Below are positions 23,485-32,975 of a DNA stretch of 64,000 bases, piece after piece. A model generated the notes under the pieces. It was not told the DNA's origin, searched no databases, and saw only the letters and a list, made by a program, of their open reading frames with translations. A program made the translations under genes and the position numbers. The DNA comes from Geobacter sp. GTDB taxonomy: Bacteria; Desulfobacterota; Desulfuromonadia; Geobacterales; Pseudopelobacteraceae. Where the stretch lies: contig VFJW01000081.1 in NCBI GenBank assembly GCA_009885845.1, positions 1-64,000 on the forward strand, in the 5' to 3' direction. How positions within the stretch are numbered: the first letter of the stretch is position 1; each line of letters opens with the position of its first letter.

Positions 23485-24462
23485 ATGCACCAGAGAACCG
23501 CTGCCATACTGCGACTGTTCCGCACTAAGTCCGGATATATCTCCGGCGAATTTCTCAGCAGAGAACTTGGTGTATCGCGGACTGCAATCTGGAAACATAT
23601 AACCGCAATGAGAGCCACAGGCTATCGAATCGAAGCGGTGTCGTCACGCGGCTATCGGCTTATCTCTTCGCCTGATATTATTAATCCGCACGACGTAGCA
23701 GCATTGTTGGCGGGCACTACAATCGGTGCACCGCTTGAGTATTCAGACAAGACCGCCTCTACTAATGTCGATGCCTTTCGTCTGGCTGAAAATGGAGCTA
23801 TCGAAGGCGCCGTTGTACTGGCGGATGCACAGACCGGCGGCAAGGGGCGACGCGGCAGAGTATGGGCTTCTCCTGCCGGAGTCAATCTGTACTGTTCGAT
23901 AGTTCTGCGACCTGCTATAATGCCGCACGAGGCACCTCAACTGACATTTCTTTCTGCAGTGGCTGCTGCACGGGCAATTGAGCTGACAACTGAACTGACC
24001 GCTGAAATTAAATGGCCCAACGACGTACTGGTCTCCGGGAAAAAAGTGGCAGGCCTGTTAAATGAAATGAGTGCGGAAACTGACGGCATAAACTTTGTTA
24101 TTCTCGGTATCGGCATCAATCTTAATATGACGGCAGACCAGTTGCCCGATGATTTACGCCATCCGGCCACGTCCCTTTTTCTGGAGTCAGGAGTTCGGGT
24201 TGATCGTTCGAGTTTTGCCGGCACCATGCTTCGTGAACTGGGCCAGTTGTATGCGGACTTTCTTCAACACGGCTTCGGACCGGTACGTGAGGAGTGGCAG
24301 CGCCGCTGCAATGCTGCCGGCCGTGAGGTAGTTGTCAGCGACTCCGGAACCGAATGTACCGGAGGTCGTTTTATCGGCATAGATTCCGATGGGGCAATGC
24401 TGCTCCGCTCCGACGATAACAAACTGCACCGAATCACCTGCGGGGATGTGAGGGTAATCTGA
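23485..24462 (+). CDS. birA: Bifunctional biotin-protein ligase/biotin operon repressor
   Basis: A 325-residue protein. The N-terminal winged helix-turn-helix (residues 15-60, SGEFLSRELGVSRTAIWKHI) is followed by the ligase domain with GGKGRRGRVWASP (about 113-125), the biotinyl-AMP loop, and KWPNDV. It attaches biotin to carboxylase carrier proteins, and the helix-turn-helix suggests it can also repress biotin genes. It starts 17 bases after nadC and touches coaX. Confidence 0.95.
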   Translation: MHQRTAAILRLFRTKSGYISGEFLSRELGVSRTAIWKHITAMRATGYRIEAVSSRGYRLISSPDIINPHDVAALLAGTTIGAPLEYSDKTASTNVDAFRLAENGAIEGAVVLADAQTGGKGRRGRVWASPAGVNLYCSIVLRPAIMPHEAPQLTFLSAVAAARAIELTTELTAEIKWPNDVLVSGKKVAGLLNEMSAETDGINFVILGIGINLNMTADQLPDDLRHPATSLFLESGVRVDRSSFAGTMLRELGQLYADFLQHGFGPVREEWQRRCNAAGREVVVSDSGTECTGGRFIGIDSDGAMLLRSDDNKLHRITCGDVRVI

Positions 24463-25227
24463 ATGCTCCTGGTAATTGACGTCGGCAACAGCAACATAGT
24501 GTTGGGTGTGTATGACGATACGCAGCTTGTCCGCAGTTGGCGGCTTTCAACCGACAAATCCCGTACCTCTGATGAGTACGCAGTGCTCCTTCACAGCCTG
24601 TTTGATCAGGCAGGACTGGGCTTTTCAGAAGTCAAGGCTTCCATTATATCTTCAGTCGTTCCACCGCTGACCGGCGTCATGGAGGCTATTTCCCACGATT
24701 TTTTTAATCTAACCCCCTATGTTGTCGGCCCTGGGATCAAAACCGGGATGCCAATCCATTACGATAATCCCCGGGAAGTCGGAGCAGACCGGATTGTTAA
24801 TGCTGTGGCTGGGTATGAAAAATATAAATGCCCGTTGGTAATTGTCGATTTCGGAACCGCCACAACCTTCGATTACGTCAATGGCAAAGGGGAATACTGT
24901 GGCGGCGCTATTGCGCCAGGCCTCGCTATTTCTGTAGAAGCGCTCTTTCAGCGGGCCAGCAAACTACCGAGAATTGATATAATCAAACCACCTCATGTCA
25001 TTGCAAAGAACACCGTCAACTCGATGCAGGCAGGAATTTTCTTTGGCTACGTCGGTCTTGTGGACGGAATTGTCGAGCATATCCGGGCCGAATCACATGA
25101 AGAGTTTCGGGTGGTCGCTACCGGCGGCCTGGCTTCTCTGATAGCTCCGGAATCGAAAACAATTAATGAGGTCGATGAGAACCTGACTCTTGACGGTCTG
25201 AGGATTTTGTACGAAAGAAACCGTTGA
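24463..25227 (+). CDS. coaX: Type III pantothenate kinase
   Basis: A 254-residue enzyme that phosphorylates pantothenate, the first step of CoA synthesis. ASKHA-fold motifs are [33 protein letters not shown] and [12 protein letters not shown]. The ATG begins at the base right after the birA stop codon, so translation is probably coupled. Confidence 0.96.
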   Translation: MLLVIDVGNSNIVLGVYDDTQLVRSWRLSTDKSRTSDEYAVLLHSLFDQAGLGFSEVKASIISSVVPPLTGVMEAISHDFFNLTPYVVGPGIKTGMPIHYDNPREVGADRIVNAVAGYEKYKCPLVIVDFGTATTFDYVNGKGEYCGGAIAPGLAISVEALFQRASKLPRIDIIKPPHVIAKNTVNSMQAGIFFGYVGLVDGIVEHIRAESHEEFRVVATGGLASLIAPESKTINEVDENLTLDGLRILYERNR

Positions 25228-25305
25228 TCAGATATTTTCCACGAAATACACGAAGTGATTTTGTACGGACAGCGAAGTCTATATTGCACACAAGGAGGCA
25301 GTTCT

Positions 25306-27399
25306 ATGGGACAGTTTGAAACCAGCAAGATCCGCAACTTGGGTATCATCGCACATGGTGGTGCCGGTAAAACGTCGCTTTCAGAGGCAATTCTGTTTAA
25401 CACCGGAATGATCGACCGACTCGGTCGGGTTGATGACGGTACTTCAACTATGGATTTCGAACCGGAGGAGATCAAACGAAAAATTTCTATCACCTCGGCG
25501 CTTGATCATTGCGAGTGGCAGGGACATTCCATCCACATCGTCGACACTCCCGGCTATGGCAACTTCATTGCTGATACCCGTGCCTGCATGCGTACTCTTG
25601 ACTGTGCGGTAATCATTCTCTCGGCAATATCGGGAGTCAAGGCCCAAACAGAGGAAATCTGGGGCTGGGCAAATGACTTTGAAATCCCACGCATCGCATT
25701 CGTCAACAAACTCGACCGTGAACGGGCAAGTTTCCTGCGGGCGATTGATGATATGGAAAAAATGTTGGGGGCACGGGGTGTCGCTATCCAGATGCCGATC
25801 GGTCTTGAAGACGCTTTTGAAGGGATTATCGACCTGATCACCATGAAGGCCTGTTATTACGCAAAAGATGGTTCAGGAAAATATACTGAAGGGGTAATCC
25901 CTGCTGAATGCGCTGAAGAAGCAGCACGTCTGCGCGAACAGATGGTCGAAACGGTAGCGGAGGCCTACGATGCTCTTACCGAAAAATACCTGGAAAACGG
26001 CGATCTTACTACAGAAGAAATTATAGATGGTCTCCGGGTCGGCACAATGCGCAATACTTTCACTGCCGTCCTCTGCGGAGCTGCAACTGCCAACATCGGC
26101 GTATCTCACCTGCTGGATGCAATCTGCGCCTACCTCCCCTCACCGCTTGATCGAACCAGAGCAGTCGGCATTCACCCTAAAACAGAACAGATTATCGAAC
26201 GTGCTCCGGATGAAAAAGAGCCATTCTCAGCACTCGTTTTCAAAACGACTTCTGACCAGTACACCGGGAAAATAACCATTTTCAGAGTATACTCCGGGGT
26301 ACTCAACTCTGATTCAACGATATTTAACTCAACAAAAGGGGTTGAAGAACGAATCGGCCAGATTTACGAACTGGAGGGGAAAAAGCAACATCCGATCAAA
26401 CAGGCTGTTGCGGGGGATATTGTTGCCGTTGCCAAACTCAAGGAAACCGTAACCGGCGATACGCTCTGTGATCCTGCCAAACCGATTATCTATGAACCGG
26501 CAAAACAGCTTCTGCCGGTGATTTCTTACGCAATCGAGCCTAAAACCAAAGCAGATGAGGACAAAATACATAGCGCACTGCACCGGATGATTGAAGAAGA
26601 ACCGACGCTTGAGTCGCACCGCGACCCACTGACCAAGGAATTTATTATTTCCGGCATGGGGCAGGTGCATCTTGAGGTAATCGTTGAAAAAATGAAGCGC
26701 AAATTCGGCGTGGAAGTTCTGCTTAAGACTCCTAAGGTGCCCTACTTTGAGACAATTCGCGGGACTGCAAAAGTGCAGGGAAAATACAAGAAACAATCCG
26801 GAGGACGCGGACAGTATGGCGACTGCTGGATTGAAATGTCCCCGACTGGTCGGGGTGAAGGATATGTTTTTGATGATAAAGTTGTCGGAGGAGTCATTCC
26901 GCGCCAGTATATCCCTGCTGTTGACAAAGGAATTCAGGAGGCCAGCGTGGATGGTTTTCTCGCCGGCTATCCGGTCGTTGACTTCAAAGTTGCCCTTTAT
27001 GACGGCTCTTTTCACACCGTAGATTCCTCTGAAATGGCTTTCAAGGTAGCTGGTTCAATGGCATTTAAAAAGGCTATGGAACTTTGCAAACCGATTCTGC
27101 TTGAACCTATTACAAATATGAAAATTACGGTTCCTGACGAGAATATGGGTGATGTTATAGGTGATCTCAACTCACGGCGCGGCAAGGTTGTAGGCGTGGA
27201 ACCCAAAGCAAATTCACAGATTATCCGGGCGATTGTACCGATGTCGGAAGTTTTGGCCTATTCCAATGACCTCAAATCTATGACGAGTGACCGGGGATTG
27301 TTCAGCACGGAATTTTCTCATTATGAAGAGGTGCCTTCGCATCTGTCTCAAAAAATAGTTGCCGAATCTCTGGCAGAGAGAAAAGATTCCCATCACTAA
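25306..27399 (+). CDS. Elongation factor G-like GTPase (EF-G paralogue)
   Basis: A 697-residue translation-factor GTPase, start ATG 25306 after AAGGAGG. G motifs: P-loop AHGGAGKT (16-23, where EF-G has AHIDAGKTT), DTPGYGNF (80-87) and NKLD (134-137). The residue after DTPG is Tyr, where translational GTPases normally have the catalytic His. EF-G domains III-V follow. This pattern is that of the EF-G2-like paralogues found beside canonical EF-G; no canonical fusA is in the window. Its role (translocation under stress, recycling or other) is unknown. Confidence 0.88.
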   Translation: MGQFETSKIRNLGIIAHGGAGKTSLSEAILFNTGMIDRLGRVDDGTSTMDFEPEEIKRKISITSALDHCEWQGHSIHIVDTPGYGNFIADTRACMRTLDCAVIILSAISGVKAQTEEIWGWANDFEIPRIAFVNKLDRERASFLRAIDDMEKMLGARGVAIQMPIGLEDAFEGIIDLITMKACYYAKDGSGKYTEGVIPAECAEEAARLREQMVETVAEAYDALTEKYLENGDLTTEEIIDGLRVGTMRNTFTAVLCGAATANIGVSHLLDAICAYLPSPLDRTRAVGIHPKTEQIIERAPDEKEPFSALVFKTTSDQYTGKITIFRVYSGVLNSDSTIFNSTKGVEERIGQIYELEGKKQHPIKQAVAGDIVAVAKLKETVTGDTLCDPAKPIIYEPAKQLLPVISYAIEPKTKADEDKIHSALHRMIEEEPTLESHRDPLTKEFIISGMGQVHLEVIVEKMKRKFGVEVLLKTPKVPYFETIRGTAKVQGKYKKQSGGRGQYGDCWIEMSPTGRGEGYVFDDKVVGGVIPRQYIPAVDKGIQEASVDGFLAGYPVVDFKVALYDGSFHTVDSSEMAFKVAGSMAFKKAMELCKPILLEPITNMKITVPDENMGDVIGDLNSRRGKVVGVEPKANSQIIRAIVPMSEVLAYSNDLKSMTSDRGLFSTEFSHYEEVPSHLSQKIVAESLAERKDSHH

Positions 27400-27502
27400 A
27401 CGGCAGATCCGACTATCGGGATACATGCATTAACGAAGTGATTATCAGCCGGAAAAACGCTACAAATCACTTTTTACTTGAACTTACATAGGGAGGTTTT
27501 TC

Positions 27503-28624
27503 ATGGACTTTAAATTCAGTAAAAAAACGGACGACTCTCAGCAGCAGGAAGCACCCGGTGAAAAAAAGAAGCAGAGTGCTCTTCTGGTACTTTTGCTGAT
27601 ACTGGTCGGAGGTTTTACGTACGTCTATTTTTTTACCGACCTGATCAAACCACAGGAAACTCAAAAAATTGCCGATTCCCCCGCTCCCGCTTCCGCACCG
27701 CAGGATGTCAAAATACCGCTGCCGGCCCGCGAGGGTGATCCTGCAAAAGCTACGGCGAAACCGCCGGAAAAGGTGGAAGAGTCGAAAACCGCACCGGTTC
27801 CGGCATCAAAACCGGTTACCGCACCGGCGACACCCGCAGAAACTCCGGCTGCCAAGCCGGTTGCTGCGCCCGCAAAACCAGCAGAGACTCCTCCTGAAAA
27901 GACCGTTACAGCGCCGTCAAAACCAAAAGAAGAATCAAATAATACAGAGGCGACAAAACCTGCCGGCAAACAGCCGCTGCCGCCGCGAGCTTCTGATACA
28001 AAGGGACACAACATAGTTGCTGCCAAGGCTGAAGTAAAAAAACCCGCAGCAGAGATAAAAAAACCAGCAGTAGTAGACAAGAAGAGTACTGCACCGGATA
28101 GTGTGAAAAAGCCGGTTCCTGCAAGTCAGAAGAAACAGGGAACTGTTGCAAAAGCCAAACCATCAGCATCAGACTCGTGGACGCTCATTGTCGGCAATTA
28201 CGTTCTCGAAGGTGCTTTGTCAGCGGACATGGGGCGCATACGAACGGCCGGTTTTAAACCAGTTGCAAAACCCTCTGAACGCAAAAAAACGACTATGAAC
28301 CGCCTGTTTGTATCGGAATCCGATAATCGGGCAACAGCGCAGTCTACAATGGCATTGCTTAAACGTCATACCTCCGATGTATTTATTATTGATCAGGGGG
28401 GACGGTTCGCCGTATATGCCGGGTCATACTTACAAATTGATGCTGCAAACTCTGAAAAAGAGCGCTTGAAAGCTGTCGGCATTACTACAACCTTAAAGCA
28501 GATTGATATAGCAATACCATCTCAGAGTCTGTCAATTGGCCCTTTCAAAAACAGGAAGGAAGCTGACGCTGCCCTTAACAAGCTGAAGTCAGCCGGAATA
28601 AAAGCAACTCTTTCGCAGAAATAG
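27503..28624 (+). CDS. Membrane-anchored SPOR-domain protein
   Basis: A 373-residue protein with a short Lys-rich cytoplasmic part, one membrane segment (about 24-44), a long Pro/Ala/Lys-rich linker (50-220) and a C-terminal region of SPOR-like repeats (from SWTLIVGNYVLEGAL; later FAVYAGSYL and SIGPFKNRKEADAALNKL). SPOR domains bind glycan strands lacking stem peptides at division sites. The linker probably spans the periplasm. A GGGAGG site precedes the ATG. A small gap to the next gene (6 bases) implies an operon. Confidence 0.82.
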   Translation: MDFKFSKKTDDSQQQEAPGEKKKQSALLVLLLILVGGFTYVYFFTDLIKPQETQKIADSPAPASAPQDVKIPLPAREGDPAKATAKPPEKVEESKTAPVPASKPVTAPATPAETPAAKPVAAPAKPAETPPEKTVTAPSKPKEESNNTEATKPAGKQPLPPRASDTKGHNIVAAKAEVKKPAAEIKKPAVVDKKSTAPDSVKKPVPASQKKQGTVAKAKPSASDSWTLIVGNYVLEGALSADMGRIRTAGFKPVAKPSERKKTTMNRLFVSESDNRATAQSTMALLKRHTSDVFIIDQGGRFAVYAGSYLQIDAANSEKERLKAVGITTTLKQIDIAIPSQSLSIGPFKNRKEADAALNKLKSAGIKATLSQK

Positions 28625-28630
28625 CCCCAG

Positions 28631-29467
28631 ATGGCAGAAAAAATAAAACTAACTATATCCCCGGCTGTGGCGGCATACGTCCGACCGGGGACTTCTCAGG
28701 AAATCAGGCTCGCCGGGTGCAAAGCAGCGGCCGGCCTGGAAACACCGGATCATGTGATGGTTTTGTTCTGTCTCTCAAAGGATTCTGACCTTGCCGTACG
28801 CACGACCGCCATCTCCAGTCTTTCGGAATTGCCAGGTAGTGTAATCAGAGAGTACATGGATTCTGTTCAACCGCATCCTCTGGTTCTTGATGCCCTTCGG
28901 TCCATTAGTCTTAATTATCCCGCCCCCGCTCCGATCTCCGATATTTCTATTATCGCAGATACTTTAGATATCAAAGACGTAGAAGACGAAACAGCTCAAA
29001 GCGAGCAGGGCGCTGAGATTGAGGGCGAAGATTCCGCCAATGAAGAGAGCGAGGAGTTTCTCAGTAAATATAAAATGGCCCAGCTTATGGGCATCGGCGA
29101 AAAGATAAAGATGGCGCTTTCTGGAGATAAAGAGTGGCGCTCTCTTCTTGTAAAGGATGCAAACAAACTGGTTTCAGGCAGCGTCATAAAAAATCCTCGA
29201 ATTACCGAGGGAGAAATTCTGACACTTATTAAAGCCGGGATTCAAAATGACGAGATCATGCGGTTGATCTGTGCCAACAAAGAATGGATAAAAAGCTATA
29301 AAATACGAAAAGCGTTAATCGAGAGCAACCGGACATTGATTCAGAACTCTACCAGATATCTGGGTACTATGAGCGAGAAGGATCTGGCCTATTTTGCCAA
29401 AAGTAAAAATATCCCTTCAGTAATATCGACCATGGCTAAACGGCTTCTGTTGAACAAGAAAAAGTAA
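28631..29467 (+). CDS. Conserved helical protein of unknown function (HEAT-like start)
   Basis: A 278-residue soluble protein. The first 95 residues look like HEAT-type helix pairs (TSQEIRLAGCKAAAGLETP, DLAVRTTAISSLSELPG). An acidic linker (about 115-145, DVEDETAQSEQGAEIEGED) leads to a second helical part with KMAQLMGIGEKIKMALSGD and KEWRSLLVKDANKLV. No catalytic motif is seen. It sits between the SPOR gene and the MglA-like gene, spaced 6 and 10 bases, so it may act with the G-protein-like product. Confidence 0.7.
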   Translation: MAEKIKLTISPAVAAYVRPGTSQEIRLAGCKAAAGLETPDHVMVLFCLSKDSDLAVRTTAISSLSELPGSVIREYMDSVQPHPLVLDALRSISLNYPAPAPISDISIIADTLDIKDVEDETAQSEQGAEIEGEDSANEESEEFLSKYKMAQLMGIGEKIKMALSGDKEWRSLLVKDANKLVSGSVIKNPRITEGEILTLIKAGIQNDEIMRLICANKEWIKSYKIRKALIESNRTLIQNSTRYLGTMSEKDLAYFAKSKNIPSVISTMAKRLLLNKKK

Positions 29468-29477
29468 GGAGCTCGTT

Positions 29478-30305
29478 ATGGCGCTCATTAACCACGCCAA
29501 AAAAGAGATCAACGCAAAAATAGTCTATTACGGGCCACCTGGATGCGGTAAAAATTCCGCTCTCACCTATATTTATTCCAGAATAAAGCCTTCATTGCGA
29601 GGCGTCCTTCGAACTGTTCCCGCCGGATCTGACAATCTTCTGTTTTTTGATTTCAGTCCGTTTGAATCACCGCTGCCAAATGGTTATCGAGTTCGTCTCC
29701 ATGTCTACACACTTACCGGAAGCGTCACAAACCCTGCAACCTGGAAAATGACTCTTAAAGGTGCCGACGGGATTATGATTATTATTATTCCTGATGCTGC
29801 GCACGAATCAGAAAACAGAGAGAGCGTATCACAATTGCGGGATTTTCTGTCTGCATATGGAGTAGGTCTTCACGAAACTCCTGCAGTTCTTCAATTTAAC
29901 AGCGTTACCAAAGAGAATAAACCGGTTGATATAACAGAAATTGCTGCAGCACTCGATCTTGACACCCTGGAAACCTGCCGTTTCAACGCTGGCAACGGTG
30001 AGGGCCTGCTCGAAGCCTTGACAACACTTTCTCGCCAGGTACTTGACCGGATTACAACAAAAAATGAATGCGATGAAACAATTTCTCTTCCCAACCAACT
30101 TTCAGAAAGCGAGGATGATGAACCGACTCGGGATGAAATTTCAGCAGTTCCCGATCACCTGCCTCATTCTGAAGTCCATCCTCAGGTTGTACTATTACCA
30201 CATGAGGTCATTTCCGAAGGGAGAACTATCCGGATCCCACTGGAAATTACTCAGGGCGGCGCTCTGCGGAAGATGATTGTGACGGTGGGAGTAGCGCTGG
30301 AATAA
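29478..30305 (+). CDS. Degenerate MglA-like G-domain protein
   Basis: A 275-residue protein whose first 200 residues follow MglA closely (EINAKIVYYGP, FFDFSP, HVYTLTGSV, KGADGIM). Key nucleotide motifs are altered: the P-loop reads GPPGCGKNS (19-27; Asn where Thr or Ser binds Mg), G3 is TLTGSV instead of TVPGQV, and the NKxD base-specificity motif is replaced by FNSVT (140-144). It may bind nucleotide weakly or not at all. An acidic 75-residue C-terminal extension is unique to it. MglA proteins set cell polarity; this one may be a scaffold. Start follows AAGGAG. Confidence 0.8.
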   Translation: MALINHAKKEINAKIVYYGPPGCGKNSALTYIYSRIKPSLRGVLRTVPAGSDNLLFFDFSPFESPLPNGYRVRLHVYTLTGSVTNPATWKMTLKGADGIMIIIIPDAAHESENRESVSQLRDFLSAYGVGLHETPAVLQFNSVTKENKPVDITEIAAALDLDTLETCRFNAGNGEGLLEALTTLSRQVLDRITTKNECDETISLPNQLSESEDDEPTRDEISAVPDHLPHSEVHPQVVLLPHEVISEGRTIRIPLEITQGGALRKMIVTVGVALE

Positions 30306-30443
30306 CCGCAGAATGAGCATCTGAAAACACACATCACAACAGGGACGACACATTACTCAATTCCACTATCACGATCAACTTGTATACCGATATTTAACAT
30401 GCTATAAGCAAAGTTACTCAGAAGTTTTATAGGGGGTTGAATA

Positions 30444-31274
30444 ATGGCAATAATCACCATATCACGCGAAATGGGTACAGGGGCTCATCAGATCGCCCTG
30501 GAAGTTGCCCAGAGACTTAAATACACCCTTATTGACGGACCTCGAATTAAATCGATTTCATCCAAATACGGTTTAACTCCGGAAATACTGCAAATGGTTG
30601 ATGAAAAACCGCCCTCCTACGTAACGGCAGAGGATCGAAAGCGCGCGGCGGCATTGAATACCATAGAACTGATCATCCTTGATCTTGCCCGTAAAGGGAA
30701 CGTTATCATTTATGGCAGAGGCGGCCAGGATTTACTGAAAGAGTGCAAAAACGTTCTCCGTCTCAGGTTCATAGCTGACTTCGAAGAAAGAGTGGAGCGC
30801 TTTGCCGAGCGAGAGTGGATTGATCCTGATATGGCTCGTTCATTGATTCGCCGTAGTGATCACCAGCGGGGTGGTTTCATTCACTACTATTTTGACCGTG
30901 ACTGGCTTGATCCAGATTATTATGATGTGACCTTTAATACGTCCCGTCTTTCGGAGTCGACAATTATAGACTGTATTATTGCAGCAACCAAAGAACCTGC
31001 TTTAAAAGAGTCTGATAAATCCGCTGTTACTGTAATTGACAGTGTTATCCTGTCCAAAAAAATTGAGACAACTCTTCTTAACGCCTCGGTTTTAGAGGAT
31101 TATCGACCTTTTACAATTTCGAGCGTAAAGGGTGCGGTAACAGTCAGCGGCTATATTGTTTCCGAATCCCAGAAAAAGGCGGCCATTGCTATTATTAAAG
31201 CAGTCAAGGGAGTTACATCGGTCAAAGCAGATATTGTCGTGGTTGACTACAAAGCATACAAAGAAGTGATGTAG
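30444..31274 (+). CDS. Cytidylate-kinase-like protein with C-terminal BON domain
   Basis: A 276-residue protein. Residues 1-195 match the cytidylate-kinase-like family (MAIITISREMGTGAHQIALE, VIIYGRGGQDLLKE, RLRFIADFEERVERFAE, YFDRDWLDPDYYDVTFNT). The usual GSGG-type loop is GTGA here. Residues 208-276 look like a BON domain (SSVKGAVTVSGYI, VKGVTSVKADIVVVD). The substrate is unknown; the family is distinct from housekeeping cmk. A GGGGG site precedes the ATG, 138 bases after the MglA-like gene. It ends 4 bases from the convergent PHP gene. Confidence 0.82.
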   Translation: MAIITISREMGTGAHQIALEVAQRLKYTLIDGPRIKSISSKYGLTPEILQMVDEKPPSYVTAEDRKRAAALNTIELIILDLARKGNVIIYGRGGQDLLKECKNVLRLRFIADFEERVERFAEREWIDPDMARSLIRRSDHQRGGFIHYYFDRDWLDPDYYDVTFNTSRLSESTIIDCIIAATKEPALKESDKSAVTVIDSVILSKKIETTLLNASVLEDYRPFTISSVKGAVTVSGYIVSESQKKAAIAIIKAVKGVTSVKADIVVVDYKAYKEVM

Positions 31275-31278
31275 GCGA

Positions 31279-32133
31279 TTACCTCCTCACGCGTTGTATC
31301 CGTTCATACAGGGGGGCGAGCAGGGCGCTGCCAAAGTGCATACCTTCTCGCCCTCTTCCAATTTCCAGTCCCTCTTCTATTCCGTGAAAATCTGAACCGG
31401 CGGTCACCAAAAGTCCGCACTCCTCTACGGTACGCCGCAGAAATTCAATCTCAAGCGGCCAACCCATATTGTTATAAACCTCAATGCCATCAAGACCTGA
31501 CTGCTGAAGTTCAGTTATAATACGACCGAGAGTTCCGGTCTCTTTAGATATACTGGTCGGGTGAGCGAGCACAGCAACACCGCCGATACGATGAATTTCA
31601 GCAATCGCTCCATCCATCGGCCAATAGCTTTTGGGGATATTGCACGGCACAAGATACCGCCGAAACGCATCCTCAACAGAATCTGCATATCCCTGTTCCA
31701 GCAATGCCCGGGCAATATGCGGACGACCAACGGCATCCCGTGCATAAGCCTGTACATTATTACGGTCCAAAGGAAATCGTCCCTCGGCATGCAAACGTTC
31801 GTTCACACGTCCAAGTATCTCATCGTTTCGACCTTCACGACGCTGCCTGAAACCTTCAAGACTCTGCAAAAACTTTTCATCATTATAGTCAATTCCATAC
31901 CCCAACAAATGTACATCTTGCCACTCATCAAACTGCACAGAAAGCTCAACGGCAGAAAGAACTTCAATATCAGCGATAGCACCCGCAGCGGTTGCTTCCT
32001 CAACCCCTGCTACTGAATCGTGGTCGGCAATTGCAATCACCCCCACATCCAGTTTCCCGGCCAGGACAACAAGCTCGGCGGGTGTATATGCGCCGTCCGA
32101 ATAACTGGAGTGTATGTGCAAATCGATCTTCAT
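31279..32133 (-). CDS. PHP-domain metal-dependent phosphoesterase (RNase AM/TrpH family)
   Basis: A 284-residue protein. Metal ligands of the PHP fold are visible: HIHSSYSDG (H6, H8), ADHDS (D37, H38, D39), LAHPTS and AGSDFHG near the end. The YciV/TrpH family are 5'-3' exoribonucleases or 3',5'-nucleoside bisphosphate phosphatases; this one is likely the same but untested. Start taken at MKIDLHIHS (32133); an ATG three codons upstream (32142) is possible, and no strong ribosome site favours either. It is divergent from nth. Confidence 0.87.
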   Translation of the reverse strand: MKIDLHIHSSYSDGAYTPAELVVLAGKLDVGVIAIADHDSVAGVEEATAAGAIADIEVLSAVELSVQFDEWQDVHLLGYGIDYNDEKFLQSLEGFRQRREGRNDEILGRVNERLHAEGRFPLDRNNVQAYARDAVGRPHIARALLEQGYADSVEDAFRRYLVPCNIPKSYWPMDGAIAEIHRIGGVAVLAHPTSISKETGTLGRIITELQQSGLDGIEVYNNMGWPLEIEFLRRTVEECGLLVTAGSDFHGIEEGLEIGRGREGMHFGSALLAPLYERIQRVRR

Positions 32134-32212
32134 TGGCAGCATAGTAACGCGCCGAGGCCAAAAAGTAAAACCGCTATTGCAGAGAGGTTCAGCATACGGT
32201 AGAATCGGCACA

Positions 32213-32869
32213 ATGAAATTTAAAGAGATACATGCCGTTATTGCGACACTGCGTGAAGAATACAAAGGGTGGAAGACTCCGGCAGTAACCATAGTTGCCC
32301 AGTGTAACGGCAGTCCCTTCAAGGTTCTGATTTCCTGCCTCATTTCACTGAGGACCAAAGATGAAGTGACCGCCCGGGCTTCTGCCCGGCTTTTTACTCA
32401 GGCGCAATCCCCTGAAGAAATGGTGCTGTTGACTGCAGAAAAAATTGCTGAATTGATCTATCCCGCAGGATTTTACCGAGTTAAGGCGGACCAGATAGCA
32501 CTGTTATCCCGCCGTCTGACAGAAGAATTTCATGGAGCCGTACCGGATGAAATCGACCAGCTGCTGCAGTTCAAGGGGGTCGGCCGAAAAACTGCAAATC
32601 TGGTCATGACCCTTGGCTTCGCTAAGCCGGGAATTTGTGTAGATACCCATGTTCACCGCATATGCAACCGCCTCGGCTACGTTTCAACCAGAACCCCTGA
32701 TGAGACTGAAAAGGTCTTGCGGTCGCAGCTCCCCCCTGAATACTGGATTGAGATCAACGACCTGTTAGTCGCTTTCGGCCAGAATCATTGCCACCCGGTT
32801 TCGCCACGCTGTTCGACCTGCAGAATAGCTGATGTGTGTGAGCGGGCTGGCGTCGTCGTTTCCCGTTGA
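32213..32869 (+). CDS. nth: Endonuclease III
   Basis: A 218-residue DNA glycosylase/AP lyase for oxidised pyrimidines. Helix-hairpin-helix LLQFKGVGRKTANLVMTLG (117-135) carries the catalytic Lys, D144 lies in VDTHVHR, and the [4Fe-4S] cluster has C193-x6-C200-x2-C203-x5-C209. Start ATG 32213 gives normal length; a longer open frame upstream overlaps the divergent PHP gene and is not used. Confidence 0.96.
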   Translation: MKFKEIHAVIATLREEYKGWKTPAVTIVAQCNGSPFKVLISCLISLRTKDEVTARASARLFTQAQSPEEMVLLTAEKIAELIYPAGFYRVKADQIALLSRRLTEEFHGAVPDEIDQLLQFKGVGRKTANLVMTLGFAKPGICVDTHVHRICNRLGYVSTRTPDETEKVLRSQLPPEYWIEINDLLVAFGQNHCHPVSPRCSTCRIADVCERAGVVVSR

Positions 32870-32975
32870 AGTTCAGGGAAAAAGTCGCCGGCATGAATTT
32901 GATTATTGCCAGCCGGCACGAACTCATATAAATTGACAATTAATTTAAATTTCAACTACCTACAGGAGGTATTGC

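Noticed and set aside
27661-28080. 139-residue minus-strand open frame
   Set aside because: Antisense of the Pro/Ala/Lys linker in the SPOR gene; low-complexity shadow.
32890-32925. GCCGGC inverted repeat after nth as a terminator
   Set aside because: Six pairs with a 19-base loop and no T run; too weak to call.
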